A stretch of 64,000 bases of DNA. Source: DATEOR01 sp963841425 (lineage in GTDB: Bacteria > Actinomycetota > Thermoleophilia > Gaiellales > Gaiellaceae). The DNA is taken from NCBI GenBank assembly GCA_963841425.1, contig CAWJCL010000002.1, positions 124,001 through 188,000 of the forward strand, in the 5' to 3' direction. Numbering within the stretch: position 1 is the first letter of the stretch; every line of letters starts with the position of its first letter. A program made the translations under genes and the position numbers. The notes beneath the pieces were generated by a model. That model was given only the letters and a program-made list of their open reading frames with translations. It did no database searches and had not been told where the DNA came from. This document shows, in pieces, positions 1 through 9,456 of the stretch.

Positions 1-578
1 GTGCCGTCGGCGAGTGTGCCGAGCGAGACGTCGCTCGTCCCCGCTCCGGAGCGGTAGACGAGCTTCCAGGAAGACAGGTCGGCGGCCACCGTCCCGGTGT
101 TGGCGATCTCGACGAACTCGTCGCCGAGTGCGCCCTCGATCCCCACCGAGAACTCGTTGATCCGGATGACCGCGTCGCCGCCCCCGCCCGCGACACAGTG
201 GATCTGAGCGAGCCCGGAGTCGTCGTAGGCGATCGAGATCGATCCCGCCTCGCCGCCGATGGTGCAGCCGAGCCCCCCGAGGGAATCGAACGAGGCGAGC
301 CCGGGGCCTGCAGGTCCCTGCGGCCCCTGAGCGCCGGTGGCTCCTTCGGGACCGGCGGGGCCCGGGGCGCCGGCCGGACCCGCCCGCCCCTGCTGGCTCC
401 AGGCGAGCGCCCGCTCTCCGGAGCGGCAGGCCGAGGCCTTTGCGACGACGCGAAGAGCGCCGCCGTTCACCTTGCGGCAGGCGTGGATGACGCCGTTCCC
501 GTCAGGGATGGCGGCGAGTGCCGCACCCGCGACCGCCACTGTGGCGATCGCGAGTGCGACGAGAATCTTCGAGCGCAT
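1..578 (-). CDS. Secreted protein with collagen-like segment and lamin-tail domain (C-terminus cut off)
   Basis: The gene runs off the left edge, leaving 192 N-terminal residues. It starts at ATG 578 behind a strong GGAAGGAGA ribosome site. Residues 1-22 are a signal peptide (basic MRSK, then an Ala/Val/Leu core). A short collagen-like Gly-x-y stretch follows at about 63-90 (GPAGAPGPAGPEG). The last part, from INEFSVGIEGALGDEFVEI, matches the start of a lamin-tail (LTD) domain, found in many secreted bacterial proteins and often joined to nucleases or adhesins. It is probably exported and surface-bound or secreted. What follows the LTD is outside the window, so no enzyme function can be given. 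It is divergent from the GGDEF-EAL gene. Confidence 0.75.
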   Translation of the reverse strand, partial: MRSKILVALAIATVAVAGAALAAIPDGNGVIHACRKVNGGALRVVAKASACRSGERALAWSQQGRAGPAGAPGPAGPEGATGAQGPQGPAGPGLASFDSLGGLGCTIGGEAGSISIAYDDSGLAQIHCVAGGGGDAVIRINEFSVGIEGALGDEFVEIANTGTVAADLSSWKLVYRSGAGTSDVSLGTLADG

Positions 579-691
579 GCTTCTCCTTCCATCGAATGGC
601 ATGCGCCGGTGATAGCTCCGCGATCCGCGCGTGAGTGTGACCGCGCAGGAAACGGCACGGATCCGCGCAAGAGGGGATTCAAATCTCGCGC

Positions 692-2530
692 GTGATTGCC
701 GATACACCCACGCTGGCTTCCTTCCCCATGCCCGATCCCGATACCGCCCCCACTCCGGACGACGGCTCGAACGCACTCGCCGAAGCGCTCGCCACCACCG
801 ACATGCTCCGTCGCGTGGCGGGCACGGTCGCCATCCACCTCTACGAGTCCGAGTACCTCGAGGACGGGACCTACGTCTGCAACACCTTCATCGGCGAAGG
901 GCTCGAAAGTCTCCTCGGCCCCCTTCCCGCCGACCGCACGCCCGAGGAAGCCTGGGAGGAAGCCGTCCACCCGGACGACCAGGAGACGTACGAAGTCCTC
1001 GCAAGGCTCGAGGCCGGCGAGTCGGTCGAGATCGAGTACCGCCTGGTCGGCTACGACGGGAAGACACGCTGGGTCTGGGACCGCATGCGCCCGCGGCGCG
1101 GACCCAGGGGCCAGCTCCTCGTCGACGGAATCGTCGCCGACATCACCGAGCGGCGGAAGGCCTCCGACGCCCTCGAGGAAGCGCGCCGCCAGCTCCAGCA
1201 CATCGCCTTCCATGACCCGCTCACGGGCTTGCCCAACCGGGTCTCCTTCCAGGAGCGGCTGGACGAGGCACTCGACCGCTGCCAGGGAAAGACGTGCGCT
1301 GCCGCCGTCCTCTTCATCGACCTGGACAACTTCAAGCTCATCAACGACAGCTTCGGCCATGCGGCCGGCGACGAGCTCCTCCGTGCGGTCGCGGGACGCC
1401 TCGAGCGCGCCACGCGCACCGCCGACGTGGTCGCCCGCCAGGGAGGCGACGAATTCCTCGTCCTCCTCGCCGACATCGAGCCGAACGGCAACGAGGACGA
1501 CCCCGAGTACGCGCGCAAGGCCGCCGGGGTGGTCGCGAGGAAGATCCGCCGCACGCTGCGCGCGCCCTTCGTCGTCTCCGGCGTGGAGATTTTTGTCAGC
1601 GCCTCGATCGGCGTCAGCCTCTTCCCCGACGACGCGCCCGACTCGGAGACCCTTCTGAAGCACGCGGACACGGCCATGTACCGGGCAAAAGACGCCGGCC
1701 GCGATTGCCATGCCCTGTATGCGCTCGACCGCGACGACGCGCTCGCGCAGCTCTCCATGGCCGGGCGCCTGCGCACCGCGATCGAGCGTGGCGACGGCCT
1801 CGTTCTCCATTACCAGCCGCTCGTCAACCTGGAGTCCGCCGAGATCATCGGCGCCGAGGCGCTCATCCGCTGGCAGGACGGCGAACGCCTCGTCCCGCCG
1901 GCCGACTTCCTCCCGCTCGCCGAGCGCACGGGACTCATGGCTCCCCTCTCGGACTGGGTGATCACGGAGGCCTGCCGCCAGGCGAAGCACTGGCGCGATC
2001 GCAAGCTCGACCTCTACGTCTCGATCAACCTGCCGCCCTCGTTCTGGCAGCCGACGGCGATGCGCCACGTGCTCGCCACGATCGAGTCCTTCGGCCTCAA
2101 TCCCGACCGGCTCATGATCGAGATCACCGAGTCGGCGATGATGGGCGACCCCCGCACGAGCATGGAGCCCGTTCTGGACGAGCTGCACGAGCGCGGCCTT
2201 CGCCTCGCGATCGACGACTTCGGGAGCGGCCACTCCTCCCTCTCGCGCCTGAACCAGATGCGCGTCTCCACGCTGAAGATCGACCGCTCCTTCGTGAGCG
2301 ACCTTCCGGACGACCGCAACTCCGCGGTGCTCGTGTCCTCGATCATCCAGCTCGCCCGCAACCTCGGGCTCGAGCCGCTCGCCGAAGGGATCGAGACCGA
2401 GGAGCAGCGCGCCTTCTTCCTCGAGCACGGCTGCGAGCTCGGCCAGGGCTTCCACTTCAGCCGACCGGTCAAGGCGATCGAGCTCGAGACCCTCTACCGC
2501 GCTTCCCGCGCGGTCGAAGACGTCGCCTGA
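692..2530 (+). CDS. PAS-GGDEF-EAL c-di-GMP turnover protein
   Basis: This 612-residue cytoplasmic protein probably makes and/or breaks cyclic di-GMP. A PAS domain lies at about 45-155 (ending in the typical DITERRKASD), GGDEF at about 165-345, and EAL at about 355-605. The GGDEF signature is intact (RQGGDEFLVLL), with an RTAD product-inhibition site five residues before it. The EAL half keeps EALIRW, DDFGSG, KIDRSFV and AEGIE, so both halves could be active. No membrane segment is seen, so PAS probably senses an internal signal. The start is GTG 692; ATG 728 is the alternative. There is no good Shine-Dalgarno. It lies 75 nt before the peroxidase gene on the same strand. Confidence 0.9.
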   Translation: MIADTPTLASFPMPDPDTAPTPDDGSNALAEALATTDMLRRVAGTVAIHLYESEYLEDGTYVCNTFIGEGLESLLGPLPADRTPEEAWEEAVHPDDQETYEVLARLEAGESVEIEYRLVGYDGKTRWVWDRMRPRRGPRGQLLVDGIVADITERRKASDALEEARRQLQHIAFHDPLTGLPNRVSFQERLDEALDRCQGKTCAAAVLFIDLDNFKLINDSFGHAAGDELLRAVAGRLERATRTADVVARQGGDEFLVLLADIEPNGNEDDPEYARKAAGVVARKIRRTLRAPFVVSGVEIFVSASIGVSLFPDDAPDSETLLKHADTAMYRAKDAGRDCHALYALDRDDALAQLSMAGRLRTAIERGDGLVLHYQPLVNLESAEIIGAEALIRWQDGERLVPPADFLPLAERTGLMAPLSDWVITEACRQAKHWRDRKLDLYVSINLPPSFWQPTAMRHVLATIESFGLNPDRLMIEITESAMMGDPRTSMEPVLDELHERGLRLAIDDFGSGHSSLSRLNQMRVSTLKIDRSFVSDLPDDRNSAVLVSSIIQLARNLGLEPLAEGIETEEQRAFFLEHGCELGQGFHFSRPVKAIELETLYRASRAVEDVA

Positions 2531-2605
2531 CCGACAGTCGAAGCGCGGTAACCTGGCCCCGGCGGCCGCACTTTTCGTGCGCGTTTCCCCGGGAAAGGAG
2601 AGACC

Positions 2606-4150
2606 GTGGAACATGGATCGGAGACCTACTACGTCCTCGGCGAAGGCCTGCTGGGCGAGAGCCTCGGCGGCCGCGAGCCCACGTTGGCCAGAGCCGTGGA
2701 GGCGGCGACCCCGCCCTTCCGCTACTCGCGCATGGGCCCGAAAGGGGGCGGGAAGCAACTCCCCGAGGGGACGCGGAAAGCTCTGGCGGAGGCGATGGCC
2801 GTCGCTGGGGGCGGCTCGGTGGGGGTCCCGGCCGGCTTCACGTACCTCGGCCAGTTCATCGACCACGACCTGACCTTCGACAAGACGAACGTGATGCTCG
2901 GGGAGCACGTCGCTCCCACGGCCCTCCTCCAGGGCCGCTCGCCCAGCCTTGACCTCGACTCCCTCTACGGCGCGGGCCCGGGCGACCCCGGGTCGGAGCA
3001 GTTCTACGAGGCCGACGGGCTGCACCTGAAGATGGGCAAGACCGCCACCGGCGACGGACTCGCCTCGAAGGATGGATTCGATCTTCCGCGCGGCGCCGGC
3101 TCGAACGCGGCGGCGAAGCGGAAAGCCATCATCCCCGATCCTCGAAACGACGAGAACCTGGCGGTCGCGCAGACCCACCTGGCGATGATCCGCTTCCACA
3201 ACCGCGTCGTCGACACGCTCGGCACCGTTCCCGCCGGCTCGCGCTTCGAGCGCGCACGCAGGCGGGTGACGAAGCACTACCAGTGGATGATTCGCACGGA
3301 CTTCCTGCCGAGGATCTGCGAAGCCTCGGTCGTGAACGACGTCTTCACGAACGGGCGCAAGGCCTTCGAGGTCGGCGCGGCGCCGACCGATGTGCCCACG
3401 ATGCCGATCGAGTTCTCGGTCGCCGCCTACCGGCTCGGACACTCGATGGTGCGCGGCTCCTACAACTGGAACAAGATCTTCGACGACGGCTTCGGCACGC
3501 TCGACCTCCTCTTCGCCTTCTCGGCGACGAGCGGCGACCTCGGCGGCTTCCCGCGGCTGATCAGCTCGTGGATCGCCGACTTCCGGCGGCTCTACGACTT
3601 CCCGGCCGGCGGGCACGCGACGCTCGGCGTGCCGGCGGCGAAATTCAACCAGGCGATGCGAATCGACACCCGCATCGTCAACCCGCTCCAGTTCCTCCCG
3701 GGTTTCACGGGCATCGAAGCGAACCTCGCCTTCCGCAACCTGACGAGGGCGAACATGGTCCGGCTCGCGACGGGCCAGCAGATGGTCACGTTCCTGCGGA
3801 GCAAGGGCGTCACGCTGACGAAGCTGACGAAGGCGCAGCTCCGCGACGGAGCCGGCGGCGCCGACCTCGGCGGTCTCACGCAGGCACAGCGGGAGCGCAT
3901 CCTGACCGACACCCCGCTCTGGTTCTACATCCTTCGCGAGGCCGAGCTGAACGGCGGCAAGCTGACCGGCGTCGGCGCGCGCATAGTCGCGGAGACGTTC
4001 CACCGGGCCATGGAGGGAAGCGAGCATTCGATCGTCCGCGACCCGGCCTTCAGGCCGATGCTCGGGCCGAACAACACAACCTTCCGGATGACCGACCTCC
4101 TCTTCTTCGCTTTCGAGGGGAAGAAGACGCTGCTCGCCCCGCTGGGGTAG
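2606..4150 (+). CDS. Animal-type haem peroxidase family protein
   Basis: This 514-residue protein belongs to the animal haem peroxidase (peroxidase-cyclooxygenase) family. The distal His motif is at about 78-92 (LGQFIDHDLTFD), the conserved Arg/Glu helix at about 180-205 (RNDENLAV, then HLAMIRFHNRVVD), and the proximal His at about 268-285 (EFSVAAYRLGHSMV). Family members use H2O2 to oxidise halides or organic substrates. No signal peptide is visible, so it looks cytoplasmic or is exported by an unrecognised route. The start is GTG 2606, with AAAGGAGAG 4 nt upstream. It ends 4 nt from the convergent cyclase gene. The substrate is unknown. Confidence 0.85.
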   Translation: MEHGSETYYVLGEGLLGESLGGREPTLARAVEAATPPFRYSRMGPKGGGKQLPEGTRKALAEAMAVAGGGSVGVPAGFTYLGQFIDHDLTFDKTNVMLGEHVAPTALLQGRSPSLDLDSLYGAGPGDPGSEQFYEADGLHLKMGKTATGDGLASKDGFDLPRGAGSNAAAKRKAIIPDPRNDENLAVAQTHLAMIRFHNRVVDTLGTVPAGSRFERARRRVTKHYQWMIRTDFLPRICEASVVNDVFTNGRKAFEVGAAPTDVPTMPIEFSVAAYRLGHSMVRGSYNWNKIFDDGFGTLDLLFAFSATSGDLGGFPRLISSWIADFRRLYDFPAGGHATLGVPAAKFNQAMRIDTRIVNPLQFLPGFTGIEANLAFRNLTRANMVRLATGQQMVTFLRSKGVTLTKLTKAQLRDGAGGADLGGLTQAQRERILTDTPLWFYILREAELNGGKLTGVGARIVAETFHRAMEGSEHSIVRDPAFRPMLGPNNTTFRMTDLLFFAFEGKKTLLAPLG

Positions 4151-4154
4151 CCGG

Positions 4155-7100
4155 CTAGAACGGGTTCACGCAGTCGAGGGAGGCCATGAAGGCCTCCGCC
4201 TTGGGCCGCACGCGCGCAGCTTCCTCGCCCTCACCCGCCGCATCGAGCGCGCCGGCCAGATCGAGCTCGACGCAGGCGGCGTCGAAGAAGTAGCCGGCCC
4301 CGCCCAGGAACTCCCTGGCAACGCGAAGCGCCTCGACGGCCTCCGCCGGCCGTCCTTCCGCCAGGTCGAGCAGCCCCCGCGCGACGGCGTGGTTGTTCCT
4401 CAGCTGACCGACCTGCGGGCTCATCGCGCCGGCGAGCGACTCGCTCAGGCCGCGCAGCAGGTCGACCTCGCCCGCGGCCGCCAGTGGGCGCGTGACGCCG
4501 TCGGTCGAAAGCACGACCGGCCACTGGTCGCCGACCGCGGCGAGCAGGTCTCGCCCGGCCTCTCGAAGCTCGTCGGCGCGGCCGGAGAGGTAGAGTAAGG
4601 GGAACACAGCGCACCCAGCCGGCACGATGCGCTGCACCTCACCGCTCCGGAGCGAGAGCTTCCAGATCCCATCCAGCCAGGAAGCCGCCTCGTCCAGATC
4701 GCCCCGGCGCAGAGCGAGGGTCCCGAGCGACGGCTTCAGCACGAGGAGGCTGGTGGTGGTCAGCCGCCCGCCGGCGAGAGGCGCGAGCAGCTCGTCCGCC
4801 TCGGCCCAGCGCCCCGCGGGGATGAGGATCTTGGCGACATGGGTGAGCTTCAGATACGAGGCGATGCTCGCCGGCGGCGTTTGGCCGCGCAGTGCAGTCT
4901 CGGCGGTCTCCTCGATGCGTTCGAGCGGCATGAAGCCGAGCGCAGACCAGACGAAGTTGACGACCGCGCGGGCCGCCTCTTCGTGCTCGCCCACGGCGAG
5001 TGCCCTCTCGACGATCGCGAGGACCTCGTCCGGGTCGGGCGGCTCGCCGAAGCTCGAAGCTTGGACGGTGAAGAGGTTGATGCGCCCATTGACCTCGGCG
5101 AACCCGTCTCCGACCCGCTTGGCGACGGCGATCACCTCCCGTGAGTGCTCCAACGCCTCGGCACGGTTGCGGAGCATCTCGAGCTGAGAGCGCCTGGCGA
5201 GCGCCCGGGCGAGCTGCACCGACTCCGGGAGTCCGTCGAGCGCGGCGACGGCGGCATCTGCAGCGGCCAGCGCCTCGTCCCATTCACCGGTGAGCCACGA
5301 GACCCGCGACCTCCAGCCGAGGGCGGCCGAGCGCGTCATGTCGTCCACGCCCTCGAGCTCCTCGACCTGGTCGAGCCAGGACTTGGCCTCTTCCCAGCGG
5401 CCGTCGCCGACGCTCGCCTCGCCGAGGGTGACGAAGACCGTGGCCCGCTCGTCGACGTCTGCGGCGAGCGGCAGAGCGTGTTCCAGATGCTCGAGCGCCG
5501 CGCCGAGGGCCGCGCGCCGGATCGCCGCCCCGCCTGCGTCCAGGAGAACCGCGTATGCGCTGCGGAGTGATTCCGGGTCGTCCTCGCCATAGCTGATCGC
5601 CTCCCGGTAGTGGTAGGCGGCGAGCTCGGCGCTCTCGACCCCGCGGTCGGGAGCGACACCGCGAATCCACTCGGCGACCTGGAGGTGGAGCTCCCGCCGC
5701 TCGGGCCGCGCCAGGGAGCCGTAGGCGACGTCGCGGGTGAGCGCGTGCTTGAAGGTGAACTCGCGCAGGCCGCCCATGACCGACACGGGCCGGAGCGAGA
5801 CGAGCCCCGTGCCGGTGAGGCCCGCGACGAGTTCCTCGTCCACTCCCACCGCCGACGGCCAGAAGACGCGTCCCACCACCGCGCAGCGCCGCAGTGCCTG
5901 ACGCGCCTCGAGGTCGAGCAGGTCGAGCCGCGCGGCGATGACGCCGTGCACGGAATCCGGGATGCGAAGCTCGGCCAGCCGGCGTGTCGCGGCCCAGCCG
6001 CCGTTCTCTCGTTCGAGCGCGCCCTCGTCGATGAGCATCTGCAGCATCTCCTCGAGGAAGAAGGGGTTGCCCTCCGCGCTGGAGAGAAGCGGGCTCCGCA
6101 CGTCCTCCGGCACACGCGCTTCGCCGAGAAGGTTGGAAACGAGCCGCTCCGACTCGTCTGCGGTGAGCGGGGTGAGCGAGAGCGCGGTCGCGTTCTGCTT
6201 CCCAGCCCCCCAGGAGGGATGCTCGGCGAGGAACTCCGGCCGCGCGGTGCAGACGAGCACGACGCACGCTTCCGAGATCCGGTCGACGAGGTGCTCGACG
6301 AGGTCGAGCAGCGCGACCGAGGCCCAGTGGATGTCCTCGATGACGAGCACCGTCAGGCCGTAGCGGCCGAGCGCGCCGACGTAGCGCTGCCATCCGTCCG
6401 CCAGGGCGCTGGCGACGGTCGGCGTGTCCATGGAGGACAAGGGCGAGTCGTTCCCAGCGAGGCCGATCGTCCAGGCGATCGCGTCGAAGACCTCTCGGGC
6501 ACCCTGCTCGACGACCGCATGAACGGCCGTGCGGAGCTTCTCGTGCGCGACCTCGGCGGGATCGGTGTCGAGGATGTCCGCGTCCTCCTTCGCCGCCTCG
6601 GCGAGCGGCCAGTACGTGATTCCCTCTCCGTAGGGAAGGCAGCGCCCCTTGAGGACCCGCACGGCCGGCACCCGGGCGAGGAGCTCGCCGACGAGGCGCG
6701 ACTTGCCGACGCCCGCGAGCCCGAAGAGCGTGACGAGCTGGGGCACGCGCTCGCGCCGCACGCGGGCCGCGACCATCTCGAGCAGCGTCAGCTCCTCCTC
6801 ACGGCCGACGAGGGGCGCCGAGAACTCGGATTCGCGCACGGCCGGCTGGGCCGCGACCGCGCATGCCTCCCAGGCCGAGACGGGAGCGCTCTTTCCCTTC
6901 GCATCGACATCCCGTCGAGGGCCGTAGACGACCGCACGGCTCGTGGCCCCGTGCGTGCGCGGGCCGACGAGGATCTCGCCCGAGCGGGCCGCCTGCTGCA
7001 GCCGCGCGGCGACGTTGACGGCATCGCCGCTCACCATCAGCTCGCCGCGGGCCGCGGTCTCCCGCCCCGAGACGACATCGCCCGTGTTGATTCCCGTCCG

Positions 7101-7501
7101 GAGACCGACGGTCAGCCCGTGCCGGCTCTCGATCCGCTCCGCGAACCCGACGAAGCGCTCGTGCGCGGCGAGAGCAGCCCGAACCGCACGCTCGGGGTCG
7201 TCTTCGTGCGCAGACGGAATGCCGAAGACGGCGAGGACTGCGTCGCGCCGGGCTTCTCCGTCGTCCGCCAAAGCGCACGACCTCCGTGTTCAGGAGTCGA
7301 AGAGCTCCCCTGGACGCGGCGCACGTCTTCGGGGTCGAGCTGCTCGGCGAGCGCCGTCGACCCGGCGAGGTCGGAGAAGAGCACGGTGACGATCCGCCGC
7401 TCCCGCTGCTCCTCGCCCAGAGGCTGGAGAGCCGTGCCGCAGCGGGAGCAGAAACGAGCATCGGATGCCTGTTCGGCGCCGCAGGAGGGGCAGGTCTGCA
7501 T
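4155..7501 (-). CDS. Zinc-ribbon / class III cyclase / AAA ATPase / TPR regulator (frame-interrupted)
   Basis: One gene of about 1115 codons, read in pieces. The N-terminus (from ATG 7501) has a zinc ribbon (CPSCG...CSRCG), then VTVLFSDLAGSTALAEQL with the first metal-binding Asp of a nucleotidyl cyclase. Between about 7310 and 7260 the frame shifts at least twice, then cyclase sequence resumes (DAVLAVFG with the second Asp; NVAARLQ with the Asn/Arg pair). Next come a STAND-type AAA ATPase (Walker A GLAGVGKS; Walker B VLVIEDIHW) and a TPR-like C-terminal half. It is the same size and order as the intact paralogue at 29048-32392. The interruption lies inside the catalytic domain: either base errors or an inactive cyclase. 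A TAGACT box at 7514-7509 suggests a leaderless start. Confidence 0.8.
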
Positions 7502-7508
7502 CGGCCCG

Positions 7509-7514
7509 AGTCTA
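7509..7514 (-). promoter_or_regulatory. -10 box (TAGACT), leaderless start at 7501
   Basis: TAGACT on the minus strand ends 7 nt before ATG 7501, and there is no Shine-Dalgarno. It fits leaderless transcription of the cyclase gene. Confidence 0.5.
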
Positions 7515-7536
7515 TGCCGCAGACAAGCGCCTGACG

Positions 7537-7542
7537 TACGAT
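7537..7542 (+). promoter_or_regulatory. -10 box (TACGAT), leaderless start at 7552
   Basis: TACGAT ends 9 nt before GTG 7552. It supports that start over the longer reading frame that would overlap the divergent cyclase gene. Confidence 0.5.
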
Positions 7543-7551
7543 CCGGCTGCC

Positions 7552-9456
7552 GTGCGGACGCGCCCAGGCTCGTACGTCCTCCAGGTCGCCCTCGTCGCTG
7601 CCGTCTACTTCGGAGGAGCGAAGCTCGGCCTCAATCTCGCGGTCGGCCACGGCGTGATCACGCCCGTCTGGCCGCCCACCGGGATCGCGATCGCCGCGCT
7701 GCTCCTGCTCGGCCCGAGGATGTGGCCCGCGGTCGCGCTCGGAGCCCTCCTCGGGAACGTGACGAGCGGCGTCTCGTTCTGGGTCGCGGCCGGCATCGCC
7801 GTCGGGAACACGCTCGAGGCGCTCGTGGCCGTCTACCTGCTTCGACGGCTCTCGTTCCGGAGATCCTTCGAGCGCGTCCAGGACGTGGTCAGGTTCGCCT
7901 GCGCCGCGGCCGCAGCGGCTGCGGTGGCGGCGACGAACGGCGTCTCGGTGCTCGCGCTCGCGGACTCGGCCGCCGCCTCCCCGTACGGATCGCGCTGGCT
8001 CCTCTGGTGGCTCGGCGATGCGACGGGCGCGTTGCTCGTTGCGCCGCTGATCCTCGTCTGGGCAACGCGCCCTCCGCTCCGCGTGCCCCCGAGGCGCCTC
8101 GCCGAGGGCGCCGTCGTGCTGGCGGCGCTCGCAGGCCTGGCGGCGTTCATCTTCCTCGGCGGGCTCTGGCGCTATCCCTACCTCCTCTTCCCGCTCCTCC
8201 TCTGGGCAGCTGTCCGCTTCACCCAGCTCGGCGCGGTGACGGCGAGCTTCACCGTCGCCGCGTTCGTCGTCGCCGGGGTGATCACGGAGAACGTCCCGCT
8301 CGGCGGCCGCGACGAGACGGTCGCAGTGGAGATCTTCCAGAGCCTTCTCGCCATCACCGCCGTGAGCCTGCTCGCGCTGGGGGCCTCGATCGCGGAGCGT
8401 GACGCCGCCGCCGAGTCGCTCCGCCAGGCGGCGGTCGGGCTCGCCGAGGCACAGACCCTCGCCCACATCGGCAGCTGGGAGTGGGACATCGCCGGCGACC
8501 GCGTCACGTGGTCGAACGAGCTCTACCGGATCTACGACCTGCAGCCCGAGCGCGGCGAGCTGAACTACGACGCCTACCTCTCCCGGATCCATCCCGGCGA
8601 CCGGGACGGCGTGCGCTCGACCATCGAGGCGGCGCTTGCGGACGGGCGCGCCTTCGAGATGACCCACCGTGTCGTCCTCGCAGACGGAAGCGAGCGGATC
8701 GTCCACGGCCGCGGCCGCGTGATCCTCGACCGCGCCGGCCATCCGGTACGAATGGTCGGGACGGCACAGGACATCACCGAGCGCGAGCGCGTCGAGCAGG
8801 TCCGGGAGAACATCCTCTCCGCGGTGTCCCACGAGCTGCGAACGCCGCTCACCGCCATCCTCGGCTTCGCCATCACCCTGCGCGAACGCTGGTCCACCCT
8901 GACCGACGAGGGGCGAGAGCAGATGATCGGCCTCGTCGCGAGCCAGGCGGCCCGCCTCGAACGGCTGCTCAACGACCTCCTAGACGTGGACCGGCTCCGG
9001 CACGGACGCTTGCGGGTCGAGTTCGAGCAGGCCGACCTCGCCGAGCTCGTCCGCAGCGTGGTCGCCGGCCGGCCCGACGGCAGGGAGATCGACGTGCAGG
9101 CCGAGACAGTCCACGCAAGCGTCGACCCGGCCAAGTTCGAGCGCATCGTGGACAACCTGATCGCGAACGCGGAGCGCCACACTCCGGCGGGCTCGCCGAT
9201 CGAGGTGTCGGTCGCGCCCAACGGACGCGGTGCGCTCGTGCGCGTGGACGACCACGGCCCGGGCGTGCCCGACGATGAGAAGCAGTCGATCTTCCAGGCC
9301 TTCACGCGCGGGAGCGAGGTCGAGGCGGCCGGAGTCGGCGTCGGCCTCTCGCTGGTGGCACAGTTCGCCGCGCTGCACGGCGGCCGCGCCTGGGTGGAGG
9401 ACAACCCCGGCGGCGGCGCCTCCTTCCGCGTGCTCTTCCCGGGCATCAGCGGTTGA
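7552..9456 (+). CDS. MASE1-PAS sensor histidine kinase
   Basis: A 634-residue membrane sensor kinase. The N-terminal ~280 residues form about eight membrane helices of MASE1 type (ITPVWPPTGIAIAALLLLG). PAS/PAC follows at about 305-425 (ending GTAQDITERERVEQ). HisKA has the phospho-acceptor His (SAVSHELRTPLTAILGF), and HATPase_c has the N box (VDNLIANAERH), G1 (VDDHGPGVPDDE) and G2 (GVGVGLSL). It should autophosphorylate in response to a membrane or internal signal. No response regulator is adjacent, so it is an orphan. GTG 7552 is chosen because of the TACGAT box just upstream. Its TGA overlaps the TTG start of the urocanase-family gene, suggesting coupled translation. Confidence 0.88.
   Translation: MRTRPGSYVLQVALVAAVYFGGAKLGLNLAVGHGVITPVWPPTGIAIAALLLLGPRMWPAVALGALLGNVTSGVSFWVAAGIAVGNTLEALVAVYLLRRLSFRRSFERVQDVVRFACAAAAAAAVAATNGVSVLALADSAAASPYGSRWLLWWLGDATGALLVAPLILVWATRPPLRVPPRRLAEGAVVLAALAGLAAFIFLGGLWRYPYLLFPLLLWAAVRFTQLGAVTASFTVAAFVVAGVITENVPLGGRDETVAVEIFQSLLAITAVSLLALGASIAERDAAAESLRQAAVGLAEAQTLAHIGSWEWDIAGDRVTWSNELYRIYDLQPERGELNYDAYLSRIHPGDRDGVRSTIEAALADGRAFEMTHRVVLADGSERIVHGRGRVILDRAGHPVRMVGTAQDITERERVEQVRENILSAVSHELRTPLTAILGFAITLRERWSTLTDEGREQMIGLVASQAARLERLLNDLLDVDRLRHGRLRVEFEQADLAELVRSVVAGRPDGREIDVQAETVHASVDPAKFERIVDNLIANAERHTPAGSPIEVSVAPNGRGALVRVDDHGPGVPDDEKQSIFQAFTRGSEVEAAGVGVGLSLVAQFAALHGGRAWVEDNPGGGASFRVLFPGISG

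Noticed and set aside
671..690. GATTCAAATC resembling a tRNA T-loop
   Set aside because: No acceptor, D or anticodon stem can be folded around it; it is only the leader of the GGDEF-EAL gene.
467..4027. A 1186-codon open frame on the minus strand across the GGDEF-EAL and peroxidase genes
   Set aside because: It is antisense to two genes with clear family motifs; its protein is Arg/Glu-rich without domains, as expected for the shadow of high-G+C coding sequence.
7465..7551. Longer start of the MASE1 kinase
   Set aside because: It would overlap the divergent cyclase gene and adds Arg-rich residues before the first membrane helix; GTG 7552 has a promoter-like box at the right distance.
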